From positions 1-30,840 of the IMG/VR virus record IMGVR_UViG_3300033141_006302: 30,840 nt of DNA; one strand, given 5' to 3'. Numbering within the stretch: position 1 is the first letter of the stretch; each line of letters begins with the position of its first letter. Made by a program: the position numbers and the translations under genes. The stretch is from a virus. Positions 1 to 9,800 of this stretch are shown piece by piece. The notes under the pieces are model-generated. The model did not search any database and was not told the DNA's origin. It saw nothing but the letters and a program-made list of their open reading frames with translations.

Positions 1-101
1 CTGAAGCGCCTTTAGTGGTAGATACCAATCAGGATTTAGATGTTGTTGCTAGTGCCGCAGGAAATATTTCTGTGACAGTGACGGGCTATCTTGCCCCGTA
101 G
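1..101 (+). CDS. C-terminal end of a protein gene cut by the window start
   Basis: An open frame enters from the left edge and stops with TAG at 99-101. The visible residues are Ser/Val/Ala/Thr-rich and end in VTVTGYLAP, a beta-strand-like tail as expected for a virion surface protein. The next gene follows after 9 bases that contain its ribosome binding site, so the two are probably in one operon. Too little is visible to name it. Confidence 0.6.
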   Translation, partial: EAPLVVDTNQDLDVVASAAGNISVTVTGYLAP

Positions 102-110
102 AAAGGAAAC

Positions 111-1148
111 ATGGGTTGGTATGACAAAGATTGGTCAAATCGTAAAAAAATAACCATTGACAATACAAAGGTTAGTGGCTCTGGTAGCCATTCTAATTTT
201 CCTGTTCTAGTGCTTCTTGCTTCTGACACGGAACTTGCCAACACTGCTCAAGATGATGGAGATGACATCTTATTTACTTCGTCTGACGGAGAAACTAAAC
301 TAGATCACGAGCTGGTTTCCTTTAATGGGGCTACGGGAGCTTTAATTGCTTGGGTGAGAATACCCAGTCTTTCTACTTCAGCCGATACGGATATATATAT
401 GTATTATGGTAACGCTGGAGCTTCCAGCCAAGAAAATGCCGCTTCGGTTTGGACAACTGGCGGAAAATATGTTGCTGTTTATCATCTTGAGAACGACGCA
501 AACGACTCTACCGGCAACCATAATGGGACAAATAATGGTGGCGATTTTGTTACGGGAAAAGTTGGAACTGGAATACAATTCATAAAGGCTAATTCTGATA
601 GAATTTCTATTTCTAGCCACGCCGACTTTGATTTTGGTGTTGATGATCCCTTTGCTTGGGTTTTTTGGGCTAAATACCCAACTGGAGCTTCGTCATGGGA
701 AAGAGTTTTTACTCGTCAATCAAGTGGTTATACAATCTGTTCTGCATGGTCTGGTGACGGGTTTAAATTTATGTTTAACGAGGAGGCGAATAGTATTCTT
801 ACTGGAGATGTTTGCGATGACACTTGGCGCTATTTTGCTTGGGTTTTCAATAAAACTGATGACAAAATGCACCTTGTCATTAACAATTCAGAATATGGCT
901 CTGGGGTTAGTATTAGCGGTAAGACCCAGAGCGGTGGCGATATTGGATTGGGTGCGGCTCCAAGCGGGGGTAACCCGTCTAACGCCTACATGGATGAGGT
1001 TCGCATTGTCCAAAACATTGAGGATTTAAACTGGTTCATTACCGAATACAACAACCAGAATAGCCCGTCAACATTTTATACGCTGGGAAGTGAAGAAAAC
1101 AAACCAGTTACAGGACAATTCATGTCGCTTAACACAAAGTATTGGTAA
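111..1148 (+). CDS. DUF2341-LamG lectin-like virion protein
   Basis: 345 residues. Residues about 5-115 match the DUF2341 pattern: W-x2-RKKITIDN near the start, NFPVLV, DGDDILFTSSDG, then a tyrosine-rich strand (IYMYYGN) and the VAVYHLENDANDSTGN motif that leads into a concanavalin A-like LamG jelly roll (about 120-325), which ends with the typical MDEVRI strand. DUF2341-LamG proteins are beta-rich and usually surface-exposed, binding glycans or acting as adhesins. Among phage structural genes it is best read as a host-recognition or decoration protein. There is no signal peptide. GAAAGGA lies 4 bases before the ATG. Confidence 0.75.
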   Translation: MGWYDKDWSNRKKITIDNTKVSGSGSHSNFPVLVLLASDTELANTAQDDGDDILFTSSDGETKLDHELVSFNGATGALIAWVRIPSLSTSADTDIYMYYGNAGASSQENAASVWTTGGKYVAVYHLENDANDSTGNHNGTNNGGDFVTGKVGTGIQFIKANSDRISISSHADFDFGVDDPFAWVFWAKYPTGASSWERVFTRQSSGYTICSAWSGDGFKFMFNEEANSILTGDVCDDTWRYFAWVFNKTDDKMHLVINNSEYGSGVSISGKTQSGGDIGLGAAPSGGNPSNAYMDEVRIVQNIEDLNWFITEYNNQNSPSTFYTLGSEENKPVTGQFMSLNTKYW

Positions 1149-1152
1149 AATT

Positions 1153-1305
1153 ATGGAAAAACCCAAGAAGGTAGAATTAACCAAAGCGGAGCTTAAATTG
1201 ATAAGCCAAGTCTTATTCAACAGCCGGTGGAGTGGGCAGGAGTGGCAGGGAACAATCATGCCGCTTATAAATAAGATTGCGAAAATTATTGACTTGAAAC
1301 AATAA
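1153..1305 (+). CDS. small hypothetical protein (50 aa)
   Basis: The ATG at 1153 lies 5 bases after the previous stop. An upstream in-frame start at 1090 exists but would overlap the LamG gene by 59 bases, so the short form is preferred. The product begins MEKPKKVELTKAEL and is a charged amphipathic helix with KLISQVLFNSRW in the middle. No family is recognised. It sits between a lectin-like protein and a coiled-coil protein in the same direction. Confidence 0.5.
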   Translation: MEKPKKVELTKAELKLISQVLFNSRWSGQEWQGTIMPLINKIAKIIDLKQ

Positions 1306-1321
1306 TATTTACTTGGAGTGT

Positions 1322-1780
1322 ATGACTGATTTAAAGCGTGAGCAAGAACAAATTGCTGGCTATTTGGCCAAAATCAATGAAACTTTCTCCAGGATAGCCT
1401 CAAAACAGAGGAAAAAAGCCGCCGAATTGCGCCAGATGGCTAATGATACTATTGAGATGGAAAAAATCCTTAAGGGGGCGATTTCTATGGCTAAAGAAAA
1501 GGAAGAAATCGCTGCTAAAAAGCTTGTTGATGCCGACAGGCGCTATGAAAAAGCTGATAAGTTGGCTAAGTTTTTTGAGAGAGTTGTCGACAAGGAGAGA
1601 AAAAAGCTTGATAACTTAAAAAGGGAAATCACTAGCAAAAACGAGGAAATTAAGGCAAAAGAGAGGCACTTTAATGTTGCGAGGAAGAGGATTAGGGAGA
1701 AAGAAAGGTTGTTAAAAGACAGGGAGATGACGCTTCAGCGGGTGGCCAAGGAGCTTCGGTCGAAAGGTGGTATAATATAG
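1322..1780 (+). CDS. coiled-coil protein (152 aa)
   Basis: Almost entirely Lys/Glu/Arg-rich heptad-like sequence, predicted to be one long coiled coil, with no hydrophobic core domain or membrane segment. ATG at 1322 is chosen, with GGAG 3 bases upstream; a TTG at 1313 is the only longer choice. The last codons overlap the extended -10 promoter of the next gene. A structural or spacer role in the virion is possible, but no family is recognised. Confidence 0.6.
   Translation: MTDLKREQEQIAGYLAKINETFSRIASKQRKKAAELRQMANDTIEMEKILKGAISMAKEKEEIAAKKLVDADRRYEKADKLAKFFERVVDKERKKLDNLKREITSKNEEIKAKERHFNVARKRIREKERLLKDREMTLQRVAKELRSKGGII
1768..1776 (+). promoter_or_regulatory. extended -10 promoter for the leaderless gene at 1783
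   Basis: TGG-TATAAT inside the 3' end of the coiled-coil gene. Six bases separate the TATAAT from the ATG at 1783, so initiation about 7 bases downstream of the -10 would start the mRNA at or beside the A of the ATG. No good -35 is present and no Shine-Dalgarno is close to the ATG. The same arrangement recurs at 5920, 10874 and 17540. Confidence 0.6.
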
Positions 1781-1782
1781 GT

Positions 1783-3228
1783 ATGGCTGACGAAATTTCT
1801 GGCACAGATCCCCAGCGTAGAGGAACGCTTGTTGTAAAGGATTCGTCAAGCGGCGAGGTCATTGCCCTGGTTGCTGATGGGTCAACCAAGCGGCTTCTGG
1901 TTGATGCTTCCATCACTTCCGGGCTTAGTTCCCAGACCGGGCTTCAGAATGGCGAGGCAGTTGATGCAGACGACAAGGGAGTTTTGTGCTTGGGGTCTGA
2001 TGGGTCTAACTATCGGGCGTTGGCAGTAGACGCTTCTGGAAACCTTCAGGTTGATATTGTTTCTGGTTCTTCTGCTAATACTGAATATACTGAGGGCGAT
2101 ACTGATGCTACTATAACCGGTATTGCGATAATGTGGGAGGATACTTCCAACACATTAAGAGCTGTTTCTGCTGCAAAACCGCTTCCGGTTGAACAACAGG
2201 GGGCTATTACCGAAACAAATTCTGCGGCGATAAAGACGGCTGTTGAAAAAATTGATGACGCCATTTCTGGCTCAGAGATGCAGGTCGATATTGTGTCTGA
2301 TGGGGCAGGATTGGCAACTGCCGCCAATCAGTCAACTATCATAGGCCATGTTGATGGGATTGAGGGGCTGCTAACTACTATTGATGCTGATACTTCCACT
2401 CTATCTGGCGCGATCAGCGGTTCGGAGATGCAAGTAGATATTGTTGGTTCGCTTCCGGCCGGTACTAATACAATTGGAAAGCTAGCGGCCAATGATGGTG
2501 TTGATATTGGCGATGTTTCTATAAATAATACGGTAACAGTAAATAGCGAGTTGCCATCAGCAGTTGCTTTAAGTGATACCTTATCAAACCCAACTGCTCC
2601 GGCAGTTGGTGCTTATTTGGTTGGCTATGAACCAAACAATACCCAATGGGAAAGAATTAAGGTAACTGCCCAAGGCATATTAATGGTTGCCACCGATGGC
2701 TCTTATCCGTTGGACTGTAGCGGAAATAAGGCCCATGACACTGTAGATAGTGGTAATCCGCTTAAAATCGGCTTTAAGGCAATTGCTCACGGGACTAATC
2801 CTGCGGCGGTGGCGGTCAACGATAGAACCAATTGGTTTGCCAATAGGCACGGAATCCCTTGGGTGATCGGTGGTCATCCCAATATAATTACTTTAAGAGC
2901 AAATTACACTACTGCTCAAACTGATGCGGCTATTGTGACGGTTGCCCCTGGAACTAAGATTGTGGTAACTCGTTGTTCAGTTTTAGTTGATAACGCTTGC
3001 TCAGTAGATGTTCAGGTTAGAATTGGCTTTGCTACTGCTACTACTCCCACTTCCACTGGAGTAATTTTATCTCATCCGGGTATTGCTGCTGGTTCTGGTG
3101 TGGTTGAGGGAAGTGGGTCGGGAATCTTGGGGATTGGAGCAGATAATGAAGATTTGAGGATTACTTCACAAGTACCTACTGGTGGATCAATTGATGTAGT
3201 TGTTTCTTATTATACAATTGAGAGCTAA
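1783..3228 (+). CDS. phage structural protein with repeated (M/L)QVDIV motifs
   Basis: 481 residues, rich in Gly/Ala/Ser/Thr/Val with no membrane segment. Residues about 50-95 (GEAVDADDKGVLCLGSDG then ALAVDASGNLQVDI) follow a pattern common in phage head or tail surface proteins. A related motif returns twice as AISGSEMQVDIV (about 160-171 and 210-221), separated by a short helical stretch. The C-terminal third (about 360-481) is a separate beta-rich domain. Probably a virion fibre, decoration or neck protein; assignment to head or tail cannot be made. It has its own predicted promoter and a leaderless-type start, and is followed immediately by the next gene. Confidence 0.65.
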   Translation: MADEISGTDPQRRGTLVVKDSSSGEVIALVADGSTKRLLVDASITSGLSSQTGLQNGEAVDADDKGVLCLGSDGSNYRALAVDASGNLQVDIVSGSSANTEYTEGDTDATITGIAIMWEDTSNTLRAVSAAKPLPVEQQGAITETNSAAIKTAVEKIDDAISGSEMQVDIVSDGAGLATAANQSTIIGHVDGIEGLLTTIDADTSTLSGAISGSEMQVDIVGSLPAGTNTIGKLAANDGVDIGDVSINNTVTVNSELPSAVALSDTLSNPTAPAVGAYLVGYEPNNTQWERIKVTAQGILMVATDGSYPLDCSGNKAHDTVDSGNPLKIGFKAIAHGTNPAAVAVNDRTNWFANRHGIPWVIGGHPNIITLRANYTTAQTDAAIVTVAPGTKIVVTRCSVLVDNACSVDVQVRIGFATATTPTSTGVILSHPGIAAGSGVVEGSGSGILGIGADNEDLRITSQVPTGGSIDVVVSYYTIES

Positions 3229-4143
3229 ATGAATGAATTTACTGATCTTCAATTACGAAATAAATTATTCTTTTTAGAAAATCAAAAAGAACTTCTTTCT
3301 CTTATAAATAGCGAAGCGGGCAAGTGGTTAATTGGGATTAAAGAAAAACATCCTATTGTTAAGGTTGATCCTAATGGATGGCACTTTCTAAAGCAGAATG
3401 GCGAAATTGAAGCACAATTCTTTTGTTATGAAAAAGTGGCAAAATATTTGCTTCCTTACTTTACTACCAAAGAGATTGGAGAATCATTTGATAATTATGT
3501 GTTTTCTCCTGCTGTGTTTATGGCAGCCGCGTCTTACTACAGTGGTGCTGGAGATGGACAAGTTAGAAATTATGGAGCTGATTGGAATACTGTTCACGAT
3601 GCAAGTACTGGTACCAGTGCTGATTATACCAGTGACGCATTAGATCTTCAAACCTATCTGTCAGGTAATTATTATATGTCAAGGCTTTTTTTTCCTATTG
3701 ACACCTCTGGATTGCCAGGCGATGCGACAATTAGTGCTGCCACTTTTTCAATTCATTGTGGCCAAAAAGGATCAGCGGATCCCGGCATAGCTCTTGTTCA
3801 AACATCACAAGCCTCTATGACTTCTCTGGTAACAGGTGATCTTGATCAGTGTGGCTCAATAAATAGTCCCACTGAAGGGGCCCCTAGAGTTACTGCGGAT
3901 TTAGGCACCAATACTTTCACTCTTAATGCCACAGGAAAAGGATGGATTAGTAAAACTGGATGGACAAAACTTGGATTAAGAACTGAAAAGGATTGTGATG
4001 ATTCGGCCCCTACGGGCTTTGATGGGGATATAAAGTATAGAATGTCCGAGTACACAGGAACAAGCAATGATCCAACGCTCAGTATTACATATACTGTTCC
4101 TTTAGTAGGGATTATTGGACGAGGAATTGTTCCGATTCCGTAA
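3229..4143 (+). CDS. DNRLRE-like beta-domain virion protein
   Basis: 304 residues, starting directly after the previous stop. Residues 1-90 are a mixed helical domain (ends near KEIGESFDNYVF). Residues about 110-295 form a beta-rich domain with the hallmarks of DNRLRE/CBM96-type adhesin modules: SRLFFPIDTSGLPGDATISA, then a late GTSNDPTLSITYT strand. Such modules occur in extracellular matrix and surface proteins and probably bind carbohydrate. A host-adhesion or capsid decoration role fits its place beside the LamG protein. Followed by a probable terminator. Confidence 0.6.
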   Translation: MNEFTDLQLRNKLFFLENQKELLSLINSEAGKWLIGIKEKHPIVKVDPNGWHFLKQNGEIEAQFFCYEKVAKYLLPYFTTKEIGESFDNYVFSPAVFMAAASYYSGAGDGQVRNYGADWNTVHDASTGTSADYTSDALDLQTYLSGNYYMSRLFFPIDTSGLPGDATISAATFSIHCGQKGSADPGIALVQTSQASMTSLVTGDLDQCGSINSPTEGAPRVTADLGTNTFTLNATGKGWISKTGWTKLGLRTEKDCDDSAPTGFDGDIKYRMSEYTGTSNDPTLSITYTVPLVGIIGRGIVPIP

Positions 4144-4146
4144 CTT

Positions 4147-4169
4147 GGCATTTCGGGATGCTTGTTTTT
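4147..4169 (+). terminator. weak intrinsic terminator
   Basis: GGCAT/ATGCT stem (one G-T pair) around a six-base TTCGGG loop, followed by TTG and five T. It lies 4 bases after the stop of the DNRLRE-like gene and 24 bases before a promoter, so it may close the surface-protein unit. The stem is short, so efficiency is doubtful. Confidence 0.4.
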
Positions 4170-4192
4170 ATGTTTATAAAGATGGTATTGCC

Positions 4193-4222
4193 TTGGCGTT
4201 AATTTTGACAATATGTTATAAT
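4193..4222 (+). promoter_or_regulatory. sigma70-type promoter with extended -10
   Basis: TTGGCG (4193-4198), an 18-base spacer and TGT-TATAAT (4214-4222). The start would fall near 4229, giving a short leader of about 16 bases before the ATG at 4245. A perfect TTGACA at 4205-4210 is only 6 bases from the -10, too close to be its -35. It stands in the only sizeable gap of this region, after a probable terminator. Confidence 0.6.
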
Positions 4223-4244
4223 ATAAACTAGAGTTCATAAAACC

Positions 4245-4436
4245 ATGCCAAAAGCAGAGCAGAAATCTCCAGCGAACGATAAAAAACTCAATGCATTTCT
4301 TGAAGATATTAACCGCGTTTGTGAAAAACATCGCTATCAACTTCGCCCCACTCTTAAATACGGCAATAGTACAATAGAAGGACAAATTGTGGCTATTCCT
4401 TTGAAAAGTACCGAGGAGGTGAGGAAAAATGGCTAG
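4245..4436 (+). CDS. hypothetical protein (63 aa)
   Basis: First gene behind the promoter at 4193-4222. A soluble, charged product (MPKAEQKSPANDKKL at the start, then a predicted helix and two strands, QIVAIPLKS). No motif is recognised. It overlaps the next gene by 8 bases, and its 3' end carries that gene's Shine-Dalgarno (GAGGTGAGG), so the two are translationally coupled. Confidence 0.6.
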   Translation: MPKAEQKSPANDKKLNAFLEDINRVCEKHRYQLRPTLKYGNSTIEGQIVAIPLKSTEEVRKNG

Positions 4437-5082
4437 TTTACCCAGAAAGGCATGGAATATTGTGGCTGTTCACAATATTGACGATGAGGATTTTGTTTTC
4501 GAGTATGACGCTCGTTCCGGTAATCCGCCATATGTTATCCCGGCGGGAGAGGTTAAACGATTTCCAAAGTTTCTTGCTAAACATGCTATTAAGCATTTAG
4601 TTGATAAGATTATGATTAAAAATAATCAGCGCATTTCAAATCAGGAAGCAAGAAGAGATTTAATGGAACAAATTATTGTTGGCGAAGAGAGTTTTCAGCC
4701 AGAGCCAGAAAAATCCGAGGCGGAAAAGACAAAAGAGGTTGTTGATAGGGTAAACGCCCCATCTGAAGTAGACAGAATTTTGGACAAAATCAAGGAGGGC
4801 GAAAAAAGAGCCGAGAAGGCACTTAAAGAAAAGAAACCAACTAAAAGTGGTGCCACGCCAGAGGATGTAGAGACTTTTGCCGGATTAAAAAAAGCAAAGC
4901 GAACCAGTGATAAGCCAGAAAAAGAATCTCCAAGGCCTGTGCCAACTAGACAAGAAATATACAAATATGCTGAGGATGTTTTAAAAATGACCATTGATGA
5001 TAAAACCAGAAAGAAGCTTGATAAGATGAAAGTTAGCGAGCTACTGAAGGAGGTGGGAGATCCAAGAGATAGCTTGGTGTAA
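4429..5082 (+). CDS. conserved phage head-region protein of unknown function
   Basis: 217 residues. The N-terminal 85 residues (IDDEDFVFEYD, YVIPAGEVKRFPKFLAKHAIKHL) resemble a small beta domain often seen next to head and neck genes in tailed phages. The rest is low-complexity, Lys/Glu-rich and probably disordered, ending in a short helix (KVSELLKEVGD). GAGGTGAGG gives a strong ribosome binding site. The scaffold-like gene starts two bases after its stop. The family likeness is from memory of such proteins and needs a profile search. Confidence 0.6.
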   Translation: MASLPRKAWNIVAVHNIDDEDFVFEYDARSGNPPYVIPAGEVKRFPKFLAKHAIKHLVDKIMIKNNQRISNQEARRDLMEQIIVGEESFQPEPEKSEAEKTKEVVDRVNAPSEVDRILDKIKEGEKRAEKALKEKKPTKSGATPEDVETFAGLKKAKRTSDKPEKESPRPVPTRQEIYKYAEDVLKMTIDDKTRKKLDKMKVSELLKEVGDPRDSLV

Positions 5083-5084
5083 TT

Positions 5085-5882
5085 ATGGCAGATTTTAACT
5101 TAGACGATATTAGGCTTAAGGATGCTGATGAGCTTTCTGACGAGGAGAGGGATTTTCTTCGGGAAAACAAGGATGAGCTGACCGACGAAGAGCTTGAGTC
5201 GTTTGGTGATGTTTTAACAGAAGAAAAAGACGAAGAGGAGGAGGATAAGCATGAAGATGAGGAGAAAGAAGAAGAAGAGGAAAAAGGCTTTTCGTTTGAA
5301 TCAGAAGAAGATTTTATTGAAAAAACAAGCCGTGTTTTTGAGAGGGTTTTGGAAAAGAGGGAAAAGAAGACCGATACCGATACCGAAAAGAAGGAAACTG
5401 ACCGCATTTTTCCAGAAGGGTTTAAGCCTCGAGACTGGGAGGAGGCCGGTCAGAAAATTCACGAAGCTTGGGAAAGGAAGCAAAAGGCAATGGCGGATGA
5501 GCTCAAAAGAAAGGCAGATGAAATTAACAGGGAGTGGGATAATCAGCTGGCTGATCTTAGAATAAAAAATCCAAACCTTCCAAAGGCCGGTACTAAAGAA
5601 GGAGCCTCTTTTGACCAAGAGCTTTCTGGAATTATTGCTAAGTATAAGGGAGTGACCAATATGAATGAGGCGTATGAAATTTGGGAAGCCAAGCATGGGG
5701 GCGGCAAAGGTGGCGAAAACCAAAAGGATGTATCTGGAAAGCAAAAAGACTTGGTTAAAAAGATTGGCAAGAGTTCGGCCGGAGAAGAGGAAAAGAAACA
5801 AAAGAAGTATCAGGAAATTGCTGGCAAAGATATGGACGACGCCGAAGAAGCAGCCCTCAGAAGGTGGAAGGAACTTTCATAG
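5085..5882 (+). CDS. acidic, scaffold-like protein
   Basis: 265 residues with a very acidic N-terminal half (DELSDEERDF, then runs of Glu/Asp) and a long charged helical region with GFKPRDWEEAGQKIHEAWERK near residue 110-125. The C-terminus is Lys-rich. This composition (acidic, helical, no Cys, basic tail) is typical of phage scaffolding proteins, which fill the procapsid. However, no major capsid gene follows; the next gene is a tail adaptor. It may therefore be another head-assembly or internal protein. Confidence 0.5.
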   Translation: MADFNLDDIRLKDADELSDEERDFLRENKDELTDEELESFGDVLTEEKDEEEEDKHEDEEKEEEEEKGFSFESEEDFIEKTSRVFERVLEKREKKTDTDTEKKETDRIFPEGFKPRDWEEAGQKIHEAWERKQKAMADELKRKADEINREWDNQLADLRIKNPNLPKAGTKEGASFDQELSGIIAKYKGVTNMNEAYEIWEAKHGGGKGGENQKDVSGKQKDLVKKIGKSSAGEEEKKQKKYQEIAGKDMDDAEEAALRRWKELS

Positions 5883-5919
5883 CTTCGTGTAAATAGCTTT
5901 TCATCTATTGCTGTTCCTG

Positions 5920-5928
5920 TGATATAAT
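5920..5928 (+). promoter_or_regulatory. extended -10 promoter for the gene at 5936
   Basis: TGA-TATAAT, 7 bases before the ATG at 5936, in a 53-base gap. A weak TTTTCA lies at about -35. The gene start has no Shine-Dalgarno, so a leaderless or near-leaderless mRNA is predicted. Confidence 0.6.
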
Positions 5929-5935
5929 ATAGTTA

Positions 5936-6847
5936 ATGCTTAGCTATCAGGGACAGTATACCGAGTTTCAAAATCTTACTTCCGACGACGATTCTACTAA
6001 TTTGTCGATGGGAAAGACGTGGATTAGGCAGGGCCAGCGGAAGCTTGATGTTCTTTTAAATGTTTTTTATCAGGACAAAACAAGAACCTTCACGACTGTG
6101 GATGATGCCATTTCGGGAACATCAAATCAAGCCTATCAACTTCCGGAGAACTTTCGAACCCTAACCGAGCTGTATGTTACCGTTGGGACAACCCAATATC
6201 ACGCTGATTTGATTCAGAACATCAATCTTTGGCGCACTCTTAATTCAACTACCACTCAGAGCACTAGTAACTTTCTTTCTCATTGCTTTATCAAACAGGA
6301 TCGTATCGAGCTTTACCCGATTCCTTCTTCGGCTAATACCGCCACTATGCTTTACCGGGCAATGACCAAGCCCTTAAGCCAAGACGATTACACTACTGGA
6401 ACTATTACCACTCTTGCCAATGGCTCAACCTCAGTTACCGGAAGCGGTACTTCTTGGACATCCTCAATGGTTGGACGCTATTTTAGGATTGATGACGACA
6501 TGGAGTGGTATAAAATTTCAGCGGTTGGCGGAAGCACTTCTATTACTTTAGAGAAGGAATATCAGGGCGTGTCTATCTCTGGTGGAAGTGAGAGCTATAC
6601 GATTGGTGAGTTTCCTAATACGCCGCCAGAAACTCATATTTTACCGGTTTATTATGCCGTTTGGATGTGGGCTTTGTTTCGAAAAGATGTTCAGCTTGCC
6701 CGGGAGTATGAAAGACTTTGGAAGGAGGGCGTAAGAGACGCAGAGGCTGCTTGGGCTAATCGATCTTCTAGCCCAATTATTCCCAATCGTCATATTGGCA
6801 GGAGAAAATTGGTTAATCCTAATTATTATCCTTTGAATCTTAGTTAA
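5936..6847 (+). CDS. head-tail adaptor / tail tubular protein A-like
   Basis: 303 residues. The N-terminal helices (MGKTWIRQGQRKLDVLLN) and the C-terminal helices (HILPVYYAVWMWALFRKDVQLAREYERLWKEG is the core pattern, about 234-265) frame an inserted beta domain at about 150-222 that reads ITTLANGSTSVTGSGTSW, then a VGRYFRID strand and an ISAVGGSTSITLEKEYQG strand. This arrangement, a helical bundle plus a small Ig-like insert, is typical of podoviral adaptor proteins (T7 gp11-like), which join portal and nozzle. The next gene is a nozzle-like protein, supporting the assignment. Confidence 0.65.
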   Translation: MLSYQGQYTEFQNLTSDDDSTNLSMGKTWIRQGQRKLDVLLNVFYQDKTRTFTTVDDAISGTSNQAYQLPENFRTLTELYVTVGTTQYHADLIQNINLWRTLNSTTTQSTSNFLSHCFIKQDRIELYPIPSSANTATMLYRAMTKPLSQDDYTTGTITTLANGSTSVTGSGTSWTSSMVGRYFRIDDDMEWYKISAVGGSTSITLEKEYQGVSISGGSESYTIGEFPNTPPETHILPVYYAVWMWALFRKDVQLAREYERLWKEGVRDAEAAWANRSSSPIIPNRHIGRRKLVNPNYYPLNLS

Positions 6848-6848
6848 T

Positions 6849-9800
6849 ATGGCCCGAAGAATCATTCCCCAAAGTCGTTTTCAAGGAATCGCTTATTCCG
6901 AAAAGGAAGGTTTGCGATCCCAATTTTTATGGGCGGAATGTCTTGATTACCGTAGTGACCCAACTAAGCTCAAAATACTCCCAAGAACACTAAAAGTTTC
7001 CGGGACGGTTGTCAAAGATTTGATTATGTGCGGGGACCAATATGATTCGACTGATTCATACTTTTATGGAGACGCCGGACATATTTACAAGCGAACATCG
7101 TCTGAGGTTTGGAGCGATTTGCGAACCGTTTCTAACTCACATGGAAATGGAATGAAGTATTTTGGTGAAGATCAGTATTTGTATTATACCTCCGATACAG
7201 CGATCGGTCGCTATGGACCAATGAGTGGAACAAAAACATTTGTTGACGATTTTTTGGGATCACAGGGGGGCGTTCCCAAAAATACCCATTCTCTTGATTT
7301 AGAATCAGGCTCATCTCAATATGCTACTGCCGCCGATCATGCTTCGTTATCTATTACCAGCGACATTACTATTGAGGGCTGTTTTAAGATGGAATCTTTA
7401 CCATCGGCCGGAAACCAAATGGTCTTGGTAAGCAAGTGGAATGAAAATGGCGACCAGAGGAGCTACAAGTTTGATTTGGCTGGTGTTTCTGCAAGGTTTG
7501 GCGATGGAAGCGATGGAGCTCTAACTATTTCTTCTAACACAACCCAATCTCCAATTGATTCAACTTGTACCGGTACGGCCGCGACTTATTCCTTGTCGGC
7601 CACTAATGCCTCTTTTGCTGTTGGTCAAAAGATTCTTGTTCACCAAACTTATGGAACCAATGCTGGTGTTTGGGAACAAAATGAAATTGCCAGCTATACG
7701 GCCGGAACAATTACAACCGCTAACGCCTTGAAAAACACCTACACCCCTGGTGCTCAGGTGCTTGTTTTAAAGGAATATACCAATGTTACCGTTAATGCTG
7801 GTAAGACGTGGACGGCCAAGGCCTGGAATGGAAGCGTTGGTGGTATTTTGGCTTTTCTCGCTAATGGGACAGTTACGGTTAGCGGGACAATTAGTGCGGT
7901 TGGCAAGGGCTTTAGGCACGGACAAACAGTTTCTGTTGGAGAAGATCCAACCCATTATGCCTATCAGGGAGAGGGACAGAATGGCACTGGTTCTCAATCT
8001 GGCTCAGCGAATGGAATGGGTGGTGGCGGTGGCCAACACGATAAAGGAAATAGGTGTGCTGGCGGTGGTGGTGGTGGCTATGCCTCATCTGGCGCTGACG
8101 GCGGCGATTCTGGCGCTGGAGACGAGGGGATTATGCAGGGGGGAACTGGTGGAGGAACTGGCGGAACAGCTGACCTAACAACTGCCCTATTTGGTGGCGC
8201 TGGTGGAAACGGTTCCGCCAATACTGGAAAAAATGATAGTTTAGGTGGCAATGGTGGTGGCTTTATATTTTTTTATGGATCAACTCTTACTGTTTCTGGC
8301 TCAATAAACGCTAGCGGGGCAGATGGCGTAGATGCTTCCGATGGGATAGCTGGTTCCGGTGGTGGTGCTGGCGGTTCAATTCTTATTAAATCTCAATCGG
8401 CAACTCTTGGCACATCTCTTTTAAAGGCAAATGGCGGTAGCGGTGGAGCTGCTCGTGACCCAAATTTTCAGCCAGCTGGGGGTGGTGGCGGAAACGGTCG
8501 GATTCATCTTGATTATTACACTAGCTATTCCGGAACAACCAGCCCAACTCTTGATGTCACTCAAGACGACACTTTGGTAACAACAACCAAATATCAGCTT
8601 AGATTTTCAGTTTCTACCGATGGCACATCTGGAAATACAGAGGTTTTGTCAAAAACTCTTGAGAGCGACCCACAGACATCTCAATGGTATCGTTATGCGG
8701 TTACTTGGGATGCTTCAGCCTCTCAGGCCGAGTTTTTTGTGGACGGAACTAGTGCGGGAATAGCTACTGGATCAAAAACTTCAATTTATGATAGTACTGC
8801 TGTTCTTGCTATCGGGGCTTCGCTTGATTCGTCTGGAGACGATGAAAATCACTTTGATGGCAAGGTTGATGATGTTAGGATTTGGAACGATATTAGATCA
8901 GATACTGAACTTAACGCCTATAAAGAAATTGAGCTTTCTGGCGGAGAGGCCGGTCTGGCTGCCTATTATGAGCTAGATAATTCTGGTGGTGATTCGTCAG
9001 CGAATAGCAATTCCTTAACGTTGCAAAATTCTCCCTCGTATGACGCTGACGATGTTCCATTTCGTTCTCCCACCACTAGACTTGACCTTGATCAGTCACT
9101 GGATACTAGCGGCAATACCTATACTCTCCAAACATCAATTAGCGAAACCGATACCCATAGACAGACTTTTACTCCAACCAAAGAACCACTAAAAAGTGTT
9201 GAGGTTTTATTAGCTGCAAAAGGAACAGGTGACTGGACACTCACAGTTCACGATGCTTTAAATCGTGAGATTGGTTCAAAAACTATTGCCAATGCCGATT
9301 TGCCATCATCGGCCGGTGATGTTGAGTTTACCTTTGACTCGCCATTGCGAGTTGTTCTTGGGTCTAGTTATCATTTTCACCTCACCTCAACGGTGGCTGA
9401 CGGAACAGTTACCACGACAACTACCAATGATCTTGAAACGGCCGATTTTCACACCTATTTTAGTTTTTTGGTTGATAATGTTTTCCACCCAATTGAACAA
9501 ATTACTAATCTTTTAGTAATTGGAAACGGAAGATATTTGGCCTCATGGGATGCCGCCAGCTATAATCCCCATCGCCTAACTTTCCCCTCTGGCTACCGTG
9601 TTCGTTGTCTTGGTCATTGGCGTGAATTTTTGGTAATAGGAACAGTGCGTGGAGATAGTCTTACTGATTATGATCAGGGAATGTTGTTCCTTTGGGATGG
9701 AATATCAACTACTTATAACTACAAAATTCCAGTTAAGGAGGGCGGAATTAATGCCATTGCCAGCGGTGATCCACTTTACTTTATTGCCGGATACTCTGGC

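Noticed and set aside
3622-3632. TGGTATAAT on the minus strand inside the DNRLRE-like gene
   Set aside because: No minus-strand gene or ATG follows; probably chance.
3846-4385. 179-codon open frame on the minus strand
   Set aside because: It lies mostly antisense to the DNRLRE-like gene, crosses the promoter gap and has no ribosome site or family likeness.
5891-5910. AATAG/CTATT hairpin before the promoter at 5920
   Set aside because: Five weak A-T-rich pairs with no T run; not convincing as a terminator.
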